Below, piece after piece: positions 28,232 through 36,606 of a DNA stretch of 64,000 nt (within the stretch, counting starts at the first letter, position 1; each line of letters begins with the position of its first letter). The position numbers and the translations under genes were made by a program. The stretch is from Rhodocytophaga aerolata (GTDB lineage: Bacteria > Bacteroidota > Bacteroidia > Cytophagales > 172606-1), in assembly GCF_030503435.1 (NCBI RefSeq), contig NZ_JAUKPO010000004.1:310001-374000 (forward strand), given 5' to 3'. The notes under the pieces were generated by a model that saw only the letters and a program-made list of their open reading frames with translations, had not been told where the DNA came from and searched no databases.

Positions 28232-28678
28232 ATGCAAAAAGAAGTGTATTACTTGTTTGCCCTGGCGGCCGGACTGGCAGTGGCTATACAAACTGGTGTA
28301 AATGCTCAACTTCGGCTAACCATTCAGAATCCTACCCTTACTGCGCTTATTTCTTTTATCACCGGCACCTTTGTTTTGTTTATGTATGTAATGCTCACCA
28401 GCTATCAGCAATTGCCTGCAGCCGCCACCCTGTATAAAATTTCATGGTGGAAATATCTGGGAGGCATTATGGGAGCCTTTTACATTACCACTGTCGTTAT
28501 TATTGCGCCTAAAATCGGAGCAGCCAATACCCTGGGCTTTATCGTTGCCGGCCAGTTAATTTCTGCTGTCATATTCGACCATTTCGGATTGATTGGGTTT
28601 GTGGTGCGGCAAATTACCTTTTTACGGGTTTTGGGTGTAATCTTCCTTGTATTGGGGGTTTACCTCATCCGGAAATAA
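28232..28678 (+). CDS. Small DMT-superfamily membrane protein (DUF606/YdcZ-like)
   Basis: This 148-residue protein is almost entirely hydrophobic, with five predicted helices. The N-terminal ALAAGLAVAIQTGVNAQLR followed by TALISFITGT, and the central WWKYLGGIMGAFYI, are typical of the DUF606 half-size transporters of the drug/metabolite superfamily. Such proteins are thought to work as homo- or heterodimers. No partner gene is adjacent and the substrate is unknown. It converges on the Asp-box lipoprotein gene with a 9-bp gap. Confidence 0.85.
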   Translation: MQKEVYYLFALAAGLAVAIQTGVNAQLRLTIQNPTLTALISFITGTFVLFMYVMLTSYQQLPAAATLYKISWWKYLGGIMGAFYITTVVIIAPKIGAANTLGFIVAGQLISAVIFDHFGLIGFVVRQITFLRVLGVIFLVLGVYLIRK

Positions 28679-28687
28679 ATTCATATG

Positions 28688-29461
28688 TTAAGGAAGCGGT
28701 TTTTTAGACACATAGATAATAGCTGGCATATCATCTTCGCAGCAGTAGAACGTATTATTTTCTTGACGGTAGGTACCTCCGGAGGCAGCTACATACAATC
28801 TGTTCCGGGAGTCGAGATGCAGATTATAAAGTATATGTTTAAAAGGAAAATTGATGGGTTGCGCAGTTGTACCCATCCGTTTTATAATCGTAGAGGGATG
28901 TAGAAAGAGTGAACTTCCATCTGCATTTGCAAAAGTTTTGTTTTCTTGTATCTGGTACATTATTCCTGTGGTGGATATAACTTTGCCAACTGGTACCTTG
29001 AATCTGTCTACCTGCTCCCAGGGAAGTCTGTTCCAGCTCTTTCCATAATCTGTAGTGAAGTATAAAGCTGTAGAAGCCATCTTATCAGGCCATTTTGGCT
29101 CAACCAGTGACAAAAGTGGATAAACTGTATCCTGGTGAGTATACAAGCTGGGCACCGTACCTTGAAAATCTTTGGATTCATGCCATGTTTTTCCTTGATC
29201 GGTTGTATAATAAGCCATGCTCTTTGTTGCTACAAGCAAGGTTTTATCCAGGTCGCCGGCAATGGCATTTGCCTCAATGCCCCTGGGTATTTCCAGTTTA
29301 ATCCAATTGGGATCTGTATCCAAGGGCTCAGGTGTACTTGTGTGCCGGCAAGATAAACAGCCAAGGGCCAGGCAGAAATAGAGAAAAATGGGTTTCAGAA
29401 GATAGTGTAGAGTTTGAACAAACAAGAATGAATTTGTAGCCATACTATAGAAAATATACAC
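28688..29461 (-). CDS. Putative lipoprotein with Asp-box (BNR) repeats
   Basis: The product is 257 residues, or 251 if the ATG at 29443 is used. A long hydrophobic N-terminus ends in L-G-C-L-S-C, a plausible lipobox. Two clear Asp-box motifs are present, YTTDQGKTWHES near residue 86 and FTTDYGKSWNRL near residue 133, typical of sialidase- and Vps10/photosystem-stability-type beta-propellers. The chain is much shorter than a full six-bladed propeller, so it may be a partial propeller. No catalytic sialidase residues are recognisable, so no enzymatic role is claimed. Confidence 0.65.
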   Translation of the reverse strand: MYIFYSMATNSFLFVQTLHYLLKPIFLYFCLALGCLSCRHTSTPEPLDTDPNWIKLEIPRGIEANAIAGDLDKTLLVATKSMAYYTTDQGKTWHESKDFQGTVPSLYTHQDTVYPLLSLVEPKWPDKMASTALYFTTDYGKSWNRLPWEQVDRFKVPVGKVISTTGIMYQIQENKTFANADGSSLFLHPSTIIKRMGTTAQPINFPFKHILYNLHLDSRNRLYVAASGGTYRQENNTFYCCEDDMPAIIYVSKKPLP

Positions 29462-29595
29462 ATTCGCTTCTTTTCAACCGAAAAAAATACTTTATTTTCA
29501 CGCTGAATCAGGCTTACACCCATTATTTTCACTGACAGGTTTGTTTCTGGTGTAAAACAACTATAAATTTCGTTTTTTAATTAGTACGCATAGCT

Positions 29596-29865
29596 ATGAC
29601 TAAAGAATCTCTGCGAAAAGTAGAATATTATGAGATGAATGCTGAAGATTACCGTAAACTCTCTCCTTTCGAAAAAACAAAAGCGGTAGCCCAAAAAGAA
29701 GTCAAACATGGCTGGTTTCACGGGTGGGCTACCGATACACACCTGCTATCCGAGAAAGATTCCGGAGATCTGCCGCAACTGGTGTATGCCACCCATGCCA
29801 TCATTGAACAAACAGATGGCTCAATTGTCAAAATAAAACCAGAGAACATCCGCTTCATTGGGTAA
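29596..29865 (+). CDS. Small hypothetical protein, 89 residues
   Basis: No function is recognised. The protein is soluble and charged, with a helical Lys/Glu-rich first half (EDYRKLSPFEKTKAVAQKE). The second half, with VYATHAIIEQTDGSIVKIKPENIRFIG, looks like a small beta unit. It has an ATG start in an AT-rich context and stands alone, with AT-rich spacers on both sides. Confidence 0.55.
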   Translation: MTKESLRKVEYYEMNAEDYRKLSPFEKTKAVAQKEVKHGWFHGWATDTHLLSEKDSGDLPQLVYATHAIIEQTDGSIVKIKPENIRFIG

Positions 29866-30118
29866 ATCTGACGTACTGATTACCTAATAGCTTGTTGTTC
29901 ACTCACTGGGGTAAACTGGCAAAACGTCTTTCCCTACCCAGGTTATTTACCAAAGCACTCTTCCCCGGTGTTCGCTTGGCTCATGGATAAACCAGGCAGC
30001 AAAGATATATTTCTGGCTTTTATACTAATTTTTGTATCAAATTAGCAAATCCTTTGCTTTCAATATCCGTATCTATCCATAATTACCCATTTTTTTTATT
30101 TTTTATACTCAGTTTTTG

Positions 30119-30508
30119 ATGAAAAAATTCAATAAAATTTTACTTGTAGAAGATGATCCGATTGATGCATTTTTAAGCAAATCCGTTATTGAACAGGCTG
30201 AAATAACCGAGGAAATTGTTCTGTGCCATGATGGACAAGAAGCCCTGGATTGCCTGCAAACCTTAAAAGACAAGGCCATTCCTGATCTGATTTTATTGGA
30301 TATCCGGATGCCAGGAATGGATGGTTTCGAATTTTTAGAAGAGTTGCGCAGAACCTACGACAACAACTCACAATTTACAGTTGTCATTTTAACCTCTTCC
30401 AACCACCCAAATGATATTACCCTTTCGGGCAAATTTCAGGCAAGCTATTATCTGGTAAAACCCATTACACCGGATAAAGTAAAAAAGATGATCGAAAGGT
30501 GTTTTTAG
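30119..30508 (+). CDS. Single-domain response regulator (CheY-like)
   Basis: This 129-residue receiver starts at the ATG at 30119 (a TTG lies one codon upstream). Key positions are ILLVEDDPIDAFLS (acidic pocket), phospho-Asp in LILLDIRMPGMDGFEF, Thr/Ser in VVILTSSNHPND and Lys in YYLVKPITPDKV. No output domain is present. No kinase is adjacent; the nearest is the multi-PAS kinase about 8 kb away. It resembles the receiver at 18585. Confidence 0.9.
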   Translation: MKKFNKILLVEDDPIDAFLSKSVIEQAEITEEIVLCHDGQEALDCLQTLKDKAIPDLILLDIRMPGMDGFEFLEELRRTYDNNSQFTVVILTSSNHPNDITLSGKFQASYYLVKPITPDKVKKMIERCF

Positions 30509-30517
30509 TGATACCTT

Positions 30518-30784
30518 GTGCATACCTCTTACTACATAGTTAAGTCTCTGTCTAGCTTACAAAACCAAGCCTCTCATTCAACCCATACTTTCAGTAAACT
30601 TAGTCTGTTTAAAAAGGTAAAATTGAGCCAAAACAGACAGATACTGGAGAAGTTGCTAAGTGATCTTTCACAGCTCATCCAGACGTTACCTGAAGAAGTT
30701 CTGCTATTTACAAGGAGTCTGGGCCACAATGTTTCCTACAGTCTAGGTTGTGCTGCAGCTTTATTCATGTTATCTCACCGATAG
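30518..30784 (+). CDS. Possible small protein following the receiver gene (doubtful)
   Basis: An 88-codon reading frame begins with GTG 9 bp after the receiver stop. It has a basic N-terminal half, then an amphipathic segment (LLSDLSQLIQTLPEEVLLF) and a short hydrophobic stretch near the end. No family is recognised and the start codon is weak, so this could be a chance ORF. Confidence 0.25.
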   Translation: MHTSYYIVKSLSSLQNQASHSTHTFSKLSLFKKVKLSQNRQILEKLLSDLSQLIQTLPEEVLLFTRSLGHNVSYSLGCAAALFMLSHR

Positions 30785-31066
30785 TCCTACATACCTTGCT
30801 GCTTCGCAGAAACCAGGCTATTTATTTTGCTGATTGGGGCATTTCTTTAAAACAATTTAGCGCCCGAACCAGTACATAGTACAAATCTTTGAAGTAGGCT
30901 GTTTTTGTTTAAAATAGATATTTGTAAACTTGGGTACCCCTGGTGTCTGTCTTCCAGGTTATAGGTAGAACGCCCGGTTTACGTAGTACACAAGCACTTA
31001 CGTATACATTCTTCCATTCGTGCCTTCCATTGAAAGCTGGCTTAGGAATAACCTTATACAAATTAT
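30785..31066 (+). other. Intergenic region upstream of the bestrophin gene
   Basis: About 280 bp without a recognisable gene, RNA or strong hairpin. It extends to about 560 bp if the doubtful ORF at 30518-30784 is not real. Confidence 0.4.
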
Positions 31067-32026
31067 ATGATTGTCAGAAGGAATTTAAAGTGGAGCTTCA
31101 TCCTTCACTATACCTGGAAAAGCATGCTTTACTATGTTTTGTTAGCCGTAGTGGTTTATCTGCTGCACGACTATTACCAGGTATTTCATTTACACTTGCC
31201 TTTTAGCACCATAACTGCACTTAGTACAGCACTTGCCATATTTCTGGGTTTTAAAAATAACAATGCCTACGACAGGTGGTGGGAAGCTCGTAAAATTTGG
31301 GGCCTGCTGGTAAACTACAGCCGGGCATGGACACGCCAGGTAATTACCATGATTATCCCGGATGATCCTTTAGAAGCAGCGAATGCGAAAGAGTTACAAC
31401 AGCGCATGGTCTACCGGCATATTGCTTTTGTACATGCCCTGCGGGTATTTTTAAGAAAAAAATTGCCCTACAACAACCCTAAAATACAGGAAATTTTTGA
31501 AGAAACCAATGAATATGCCGATACGGTTGCTTTTCTGATGCCTGCTGAATACAAAGTATTTTGTCATAAAAAAAATCCACCTAACTACTTACTGGAGTTG
31601 CAGGGTGAAGATTTACGAAGAGCCTATAACCGGGGTTGGATCTCAGATTTCCGCTTCGTGCGGTTAGAGGAGACATTGATTGAATTCAACAATATTCAGG
31701 GGCGTTGCGAGCGGATTAAGAACACTCCATTCCCCAGGCAGTACAGCTTTTTTTCCAGAGTATTTGTTTTTATACATGCATCCCTCCTGCCTTTTGTGTT
31801 TGTGGAAGAAATTGGCTGGGCAAGCATTCCGATTTCGGTTATACTCTCCTTTGTATTTCTCTGCCTGGATCTGGTGGGCGAACGGGCGGAAGATCCGTTT
31901 GAAAACCGTCTGGAAGATGTACCCATCACAGCCCTTAGTCTCACGATTGAAACAAACGTAAAAGAACAGTGGGGCGATAAAAACTTTCCGGAAGCCAAAG
32001 ACCCAGGCAGAGGGGTTATTCTGTAA
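31067..32026 (+). CDS. Bestrophin-family ion channel (YneE-like)
   Basis: This 319-residue protein has the bacterial bestrophin pattern. A hydrophobic N-terminal segment is followed by LALGFKNNNAYDRWWEARKIWG-like sequence (seen as FLGFKNNNAYDRWWEARK), then a long cytoplasmic helical region. A second membrane pair follows (FVFIHASLLPFVFVEEIGW, SVILSFVFLCLDLVGE), and then the conserved acidic E-D-P-F-E-N segment. Bacterial homologues form pentameric channels; those studied pass cations, while animal bestrophins pass chloride. It is a single-gene unit converging on the toast-rack-like gene. Confidence 0.88.
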   Translation: MIVRRNLKWSFILHYTWKSMLYYVLLAVVVYLLHDYYQVFHLHLPFSTITALSTALAIFLGFKNNNAYDRWWEARKIWGLLVNYSRAWTRQVITMIIPDDPLEAANAKELQQRMVYRHIAFVHALRVFLRKKLPYNNPKIQEIFEETNEYADTVAFLMPAEYKVFCHKKNPPNYLLELQGEDLRRAYNRGWISDFRFVRLEETLIEFNNIQGRCERIKNTPFPRQYSFFSRVFVFIHASLLPFVFVEEIGWASIPISVILSFVFLCLDLVGERAEDPFENRLEDVPITALSLTIETNVKEQWGDKNFPEAKDPGRGVIL

Positions 32027-32033
32027 CGTGCCT

Positions 32034-32816
32034 TTATTTATCTAATTCCAGGTTTACACTGCCCAGTCCGCCACTAATATCGATGGTTAGCATATGGTCA
32101 GTCTTTTTGTAAGCACTGTTTACATAATAGCCATCTACTTTCTTGAAGCCTGGCGCCTCTATGCTGCCCAAACCAGATACTCTTACCCGTACACCTGTAG
32201 TAGATGGAAGTTTCAAGGTCATTTCGCCGATGCCTCCATTAATATCAGCCGTCAGGTTACTAGACCATTTTCCGGTAAGGTCTAGTTTAATGGCACCTAC
32301 CCCGGCATTAACTTTTAGCTTGGGTAAGGAAGTATTCGCCAGATTTACCGTAAAATCTCCGGCACCTGCTTTTAACAGAAGGTTGGTCAGCCGCATTCCT
32401 TGCAAATCTAGCGTACTTTGTCCGGCTCCTACGGTGAGTTCCAGGTCTGTAGGTATATTTTTGTTGAGCTTGATCTGCCATTCGTTTTTATCTTCGTCCT
32501 CCATGTTCATATTCCGGTTGTTTCCAGGCTGTTTTACGGTGAGGGCACCAGTTTCTTTGGCATAGGCAATGGCGGGCTTCCATTCATCGTTTGTAAAAGC
32601 AAATTGGCCTTCCATTAATTTATTGCTTCCTCCGCTAACCTGCAAGGTGCCCGCCGATTGATTGAGCTCTACTTTTACCGATTTGGCTCCTTGCACCTCC
32701 ACTTCTTTCGTATATTTCCTTACTTCTTTTCCTTTCTGGGCATAGGCTACGTTTACGAAGCCTGCGGCTAACAGAAATAAAAAAGCTAACATAGTTTGCT
32801 GATGTTTATTTTTCAT
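32034..32816 (-). CDS. Exported toast-rack/LiaF-like beta-helix protein
   Basis: The product is 260 residues starting at the ATG at 32816. It has a Sec signal peptide cleaved near NVAYAQK. The mature part is strand-rich with repeating Gly/Asp/Asn turns (LTVGAGQSTLDLQGM, LKAGAGDFTVNLA, VNAGVGAIKLDL, INGGIGEMTLKL, ISGGLGSVNLEL). This gives the regular ladder pattern of toast-rack, DUF2154 and LiaF C-terminal domains. Such domains are seen in envelope-stress sensing proteins and in extracellular proteins of unknown role. An alternative upstream ATG at 32870 would place 18 extra residues before the signal peptide and is less likely. Confidence 0.75.
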   Translation of the reverse strand: MKNKHQQTMLAFLFLLAAGFVNVAYAQKGKEVRKYTKEVEVQGAKSVKVELNQSAGTLQVSGGSNKLMEGQFAFTNDEWKPAIAYAKETGALTVKQPGNNRNMNMEDEDKNEWQIKLNKNIPTDLELTVGAGQSTLDLQGMRLTNLLLKAGAGDFTVNLANTSLPKLKVNAGVGAIKLDLTGKWSSNLTADINGGIGEMTLKLPSTTGVRVRVSGLGSIEAPGFKKVDGYYVNSAYKKTDHMLTIDISGGLGSVNLELDK

Positions 32817-32983
32817 ACCATAATTGGGTTGTTCTGAAGAAAGGTAGGCATAATCTGAAATAACCAACAAAAAAATTGACAGAAGGTAAATAGGCCAAAT
32901 AAGTGTTAAAATGCAGGGCTATACAATATCTTCCGTCCCTCTACGTCTATTGGCTTACATTCAAAGCCTTTACTATTCCGGAT

Positions 32984-34015
32984 ATGCTGATCAGATCATT
33001 GGGTAAAAATCCTTCAGGAAATACGTTAACAAGAATACAACAATCGCCACATTATCAAGGAAGTGCATTTCAGAATCTAATACCTACAGATGTCATGTTG
33101 CCCGACGCCTCTTACCTGAAAATGATGAACGATTTTGTGAGCAAGCGAAAAATTGCCAGTCCCCAGCAACTAATCCCTGCTATTCAAACAGATTTAAAAA
33201 ATCTGGCTTCAGATAAACTGGTGATTGTGTGGTTTGGTCATTCCTCATACCTGATCCGCTACCGGAATAAAACCATTCTGGTAGACCCGGTACTGGACGG
33301 ACAGGCTTCTCCGGTTTCCATGTTCGGAAAAGCTTTTAAAGGAACTACACTGTACCGGGTGGCTGATCTGCCTCCGCTCGACCTGGTTATTATTACACAT
33401 GACCATTACGATCACCTGGATTATGCGACCATTGCCGCACTGAAATCTACCCAGGTAAAGTTTTGCACCCCCTTGGGCGTAGGTTCGCATCTGGCACACT
33501 GGGGCATTCCGGCAGCTGCCATTACAGAAATAGATTGGTGGGAAAGCCAACAGGTAGACGAGCATATGCACCTGACGGCTACGCCTGCCAGGCATTTTTC
33601 TGGCAGAGGGCTGGTGCGGAACAAAACGTTATGGGCTTCCTTTGTACTTACTTTATATGATACCCGGATATTGATTGGCGGAGACTCCGGATATGGAGAG
33701 CATTTCAAAGAAATTGGCGGCCGCTACAGCCCTTTTGATCTGGCCATTCTGGAAGCTGGCCAATATGGAGAATCATGGCCCCACATACATATGTTTCCGG
33801 AACAGACCGTACAAGCAACGCTAGATTTGCAGGCGAAAGCTTTGCTTCCTGTACACTGGGGTAAATTTGCCTTAGCGTACCATCCCTGGGATGAACCTAT
33901 TCAGCGGGTAATCAAAGAAGCCAGCAAACTACAGGTTCCGGTAATTATTCCGCAAATTGGCAAGCCGCTCATCCTGGAAGCTCCTGTGGAACAGAATAGC
34001 TGGTGGCAATTTTAA
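32984..34015 (+). CDS. Metallo-beta-lactamase-fold hydrolase (NAPE-PLD/UlaG-like)
   Basis: This 343-residue protein has the di-metal motif H139-D-H-Y-D-H144 (HxHxDH) in VIITHDHYDHLDY. Further histidines lie in TPARHFSGRG, GDSGYG, HIHMFPEQTV and LLPVHWGKFAL. The order and the W-F-G-H-S-S-Y-L-I-R lead-in match the beta-lactamase_2 subgroup that includes NAPE-hydrolysing phospholipase D-like enzymes. The substrate cannot be deduced, though an N-acyl phospholipid or phosphodiester is plausible. I chose the ATG at 32984; the ORF extends 27 residues upstream without family-like sequence. Confidence 0.85.
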   Translation: MLIRSLGKNPSGNTLTRIQQSPHYQGSAFQNLIPTDVMLPDASYLKMMNDFVSKRKIASPQQLIPAIQTDLKNLASDKLVIVWFGHSSYLIRYRNKTILVDPVLDGQASPVSMFGKAFKGTTLYRVADLPPLDLVIITHDHYDHLDYATIAALKSTQVKFCTPLGVGSHLAHWGIPAAAITEIDWWESQQVDEHMHLTATPARHFSGRGLVRNKTLWASFVLTLYDTRILIGGDSGYGEHFKEIGGRYSPFDLAILEAGQYGESWPHIHMFPEQTVQATLDLQAKALLPVHWGKFALAYHPWDEPIQRVIKEASKLQVPVIIPQIGKPLILEAPVEQNSWWQF

Positions 34016-34044
34016 GTAATTCTGTATTACGCATTTGCAAGTTA

Positions 34045-34722
34045 TCACCTTGTAATCATATATGTTCTTGATGCTGCAGTAACACTAATTTCTTTCAGCA
34101 TTATACCTTCTGGTAAGTTCATCTGAGGGTTTTGCTTAGCAGGTTTGGCATTTTGAATAGCAAAAACAACAGGTAAGATATAAGTTCTGGATGTTGGATG
34201 TTTTCCCCAATGTTGTGGAGCGTTTTTCAGAACACGGATTAACTCTTTTTCAAACCGACCTTTAACGTCTTGATGTATTCCTATCGTCTGCAACCTGCCC
34301 AAGCTGTCTATTTCAAAGGATGCATATACTTTCCCTTGGATGTTACCCTCCAGTGCATTAATAGGATAGTTGAGATTATATTTCAGGTATTCAAATAATT
34401 CCTTAATGCCTGCGGTCTGTTCTGTGGCTGTTTGTTTCTGTAAATGAACTTGAAATTTGTCTTCTGCCGGAATACTAAACTGCACAGATTTATATCCTTC
34501 CGCAGATATCTGTAAAAGATTACTGCTATCTACAGTGATCTGAAAAAAGCCCAGATAATTAGTTGCAGTGATGCTATTGGCATTATTCAAGCTTATAGTT
34601 GCAGCATTTATTGGTTTATCTGTGTCTTCATCCAGCACTCTGCCGAGTACCTGTCTTTGGCTATAAACTGCCTGGCAGCATAATACTATAAGGAGAATCA
34701 ACGTATTTTGAAGTACTAACAT
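34045..34722 (-). CDS. Exported carboxypeptidase-like/TonB-C-terminal-like protein
   Basis: This 225-residue protein has a Sec signal peptide (to about VYSQRQ). A carboxypeptidase-regulatory-like beta-sandwich follows (about 22-95; VLGRVLDEDTDKPINAATISL, YLGFFQITVD). The C-terminal part (about 105-190) resembles the TonB C-terminal or energy-transducer fold: INALEGNIQGKVYASFEIDSLGRL, then LIRVLKNAPQHW. There is no N-terminal membrane anchor other than the signal peptide. The role is unknown; similar proteins are frequent in Bacteroidota envelopes. Confidence 0.65.
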   Translation of the reverse strand: MLVLQNTLILLIVLCCQAVYSQRQVLGRVLDEDTDKPINAATISLNNANSITATNYLGFFQITVDSSNLLQISAEGYKSVQFSIPAEDKFQVHLQKQTATEQTAGIKELFEYLKYNLNYPINALEGNIQGKVYASFEIDSLGRLQTIGIHQDVKGRFEKELIRVLKNAPQHWGKHPTSRTYILPVVFAIQNAKPAKQNPQMNLPEGIMLKEISVTAASRTYMITR

Positions 34723-34808
34723 TATAAAGATAAAAGTTTGAATAAATCTTGAGTATAGCTAAATATAGAATTTAATGGAAGTTTTATCAATCAATACTCT
34801 AGTTTATT

Positions 34809-35711
34809 CTATACCAGCAGCCAGATAGGCAATAGAAAAATACCATCTCCCAGCCAGCGGTATCTTCGATGCTGGTAAAAAAACGAAGGAAAGATAAATA
34901 GCAGCAGCAGCACACCCGACATACAGCCTTCTGTAAAAAGCACCTGTTTTTCAAGTGCACTTAAGCTGGCTGTGCAGGCAATTATTAATAGTAACCCCGA
35001 CAAGGCAAAAAGCAGCACCAGCAGCCGTTTTACACGCCTGACTCCCAGATTTATCACCATGGACCGCTGGCCCTGCAGCCAGTCTTCTTCCCGTTCGAAA
35101 TACGAAAACAGCAGCAAATTTTGTAGAGCTATCAAAAAAAAGCCACCCACAAAGTACAGATAGGACGTAGAAAGATGGCCGGCAGAAAACCCGGCCACTC
35201 CCCATATACCAGCAGTGTAGAGGCAGGCAATAATTACTTCTTTATGAAACCAGGGAAGACCACCGTTCGTGCCTATCTTACTTACCAGCCATAAATACAG
35301 GACAACCAGCACAGCCAGCATACTTCCAAACACGATAATCTTCAAGGATAAAAAAAGCAGAACGCTTACTCCCAGGATGCCCGTTAAAATCAGGCAAGCC
35401 TTAAGCAACAGATGGCGGTATTGCCAGTGAAATTTTCTTCTGGGTGAAAATACTTTTCCCGCAGTATGCCAGACATCCTGCAAATGATCCGCTGTATAAA
35501 TCAGTAGAACCGTACCTGCTAATATAAGTACAGCTGGCCAGGGAATCGAAGGAACCTGCCACACTTTACAAGCCATCAGGCAACAGACCATTGCCCCGGC
35601 CGCCACATCCAGACTAAGCCACCTGCTTACCATCCAGCTCTCATACATCCGTTTCGTCAGGGAGTGTTTTCGGGTAATATGGGAAGGCGGCAGAATGAGT
35701 TCTTCGGGCAT
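34809..35711 (-). CDS. UbiA-like prenyltransferase-family membrane protein
   Basis: This 300-residue protein has eight or nine hydrophobic helices. The first Asp-rich motif is degenerate (LIYTADHLQDVWHT). The second is recognisable as EREEDWLQGQRSMVINLGVRR, matching the acidic cluster plus G-x-R-S shape of UbiA enzymes. These transfer prenyl groups to quinone, haem or chlorophyll-type acceptors. The acceptor is not predictable and no quinone or haem gene is adjacent. The next gene downstream on this strand, 86 bp away, appears unrelated. Confidence 0.65.
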   Translation of the reverse strand: MPEELILPPSHITRKHSLTKRMYESWMVSRWLSLDVAAGAMVCCLMACKVWQVPSIPWPAVLILAGTVLLIYTADHLQDVWHTAGKVFSPRRKFHWQYRHLLLKACLILTGILGVSVLLFLSLKIIVFGSMLAVLVVLYLWLVSKIGTNGGLPWFHKEVIIACLYTAGIWGVAGFSAGHLSTSYLYFVGGFFLIALQNLLLFSYFEREEDWLQGQRSMVINLGVRRVKRLLVLLFALSGLLLIIACTASLSALEKQVLFTEGCMSGVLLLLFIFPSFFYQHRRYRWLGDGIFLLPIWLLV

Positions 35712-35771
35712 ATAGGCTATAAATATGTTTACTATTCTTATACGAAACTATTGAACATCGGCTACTTTTAA

Positions 35772-35779
35772 TAGTTTTG
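35772..35779 (+). promoter_or_regulatory. Candidate -7 element TAGTTTTG upstream of 35897
   Basis: The octamer fits TAnnTTTG on the plus strand, 117 bp before the ATG at 35897. A long leader would be implied. Confidence 0.25.
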
Positions 35780-35896
35780 TTTTCTTTAACTGAAAATACA
35801 TACATTTCTGTAAATACTTGATAACTTCAGCAAACGTTGAACCTCTCGACCCCTTTTTTACAAGCAAGAATAACTTAAAGCGTACCCTTGATTTAG

Positions 35897-36508
35897 ATGA
35901 ATACTGAACAGCTAAATACTTCTGAAACGGTAGTACCGGATAACAAAACTGAGCCTGTTAGCCCTAATCGGGCATTTAGGAAAACCTGGAATCCGGATAA
36001 ACTAATGTCATTCAGTGCCTTCTTAATAAGTGTTGGTACGTTTCTCACCTTTGCCTACCAGACGCATTTAATCCAGAAGCAGCAATTCAGAAGTGTGCTG
36101 CCTTATCTGATGATTACCCAGTATACAGGGTATGTCAACCAAGACCAGAAAACAATTAGTTTGCAGTTGTTTAACAATGGCGTAGGTCCTGCCTTTATTG
36201 AAGACATAAAAATTTCTTATCAAGGAAAAGAATACAAAAGTATCTACGATTTTTTTATTCAAGGAATTTATCCAGATCATAAGATAAGTACTGGCAGAAA
36301 TAATGTAGTGGCCGGATACGTCATACCAGCAGGCCAAGCACTAGCACTGCTAACCTCAAATGATTCCCAAGCCACCACCGTTTTAGAAAAAGTATTTAGC
36401 AGTGATAGTTTTTCTATAGAGATCGTATATTCCTCTTTGTATGAGGAAAAATGGAAGTTTACCTATAAAAATGGAAAATATAATCCTAAACCAGTAAAAG
36501 TAGATTAA
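35897..36508 (+). CDS. Hypothetical protein with one N-terminal membrane helix
   Basis: The product is 203 residues. A polar 35-residue N-terminus precedes one hydrophobic segment (LMSFSAFLISVGTFLTFAYQTHLI, about residues 35-58). The C-terminal region of about 140 residues is strand-rich (ISLQLFNNGVGPAFIEDIKISYQGKEY, FSIEIVYSSLYEEKWKFTY), suggesting an immunoglobulin-like sandwich. Proteins of this type appear in many bacteria without known function. It sits 98 bp upstream of polA on the same strand. Confidence 0.6.
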   Translation: MNTEQLNTSETVVPDNKTEPVSPNRAFRKTWNPDKLMSFSAFLISVGTFLTFAYQTHLIQKQQFRSVLPYLMITQYTGYVNQDQKTISLQLFNNGVGPAFIEDIKISYQGKEYKSIYDFFIQGIYPDHKISTGRNNVVAGYVIPAGQALALLTSNDSQATTVLEKVFSSDSFSIEIVYSSLYEEKWKFTYKNGKYNPKPVKVD

Positions 36509-36606
36509 TTCCTTTTGCCTGTATACCTAAGTACTACCGGCTATCATTCATACTTATAAAAACGCGTCACTAAAATTACTATTTTGCACAAACCACCATC
36601 GTACAT

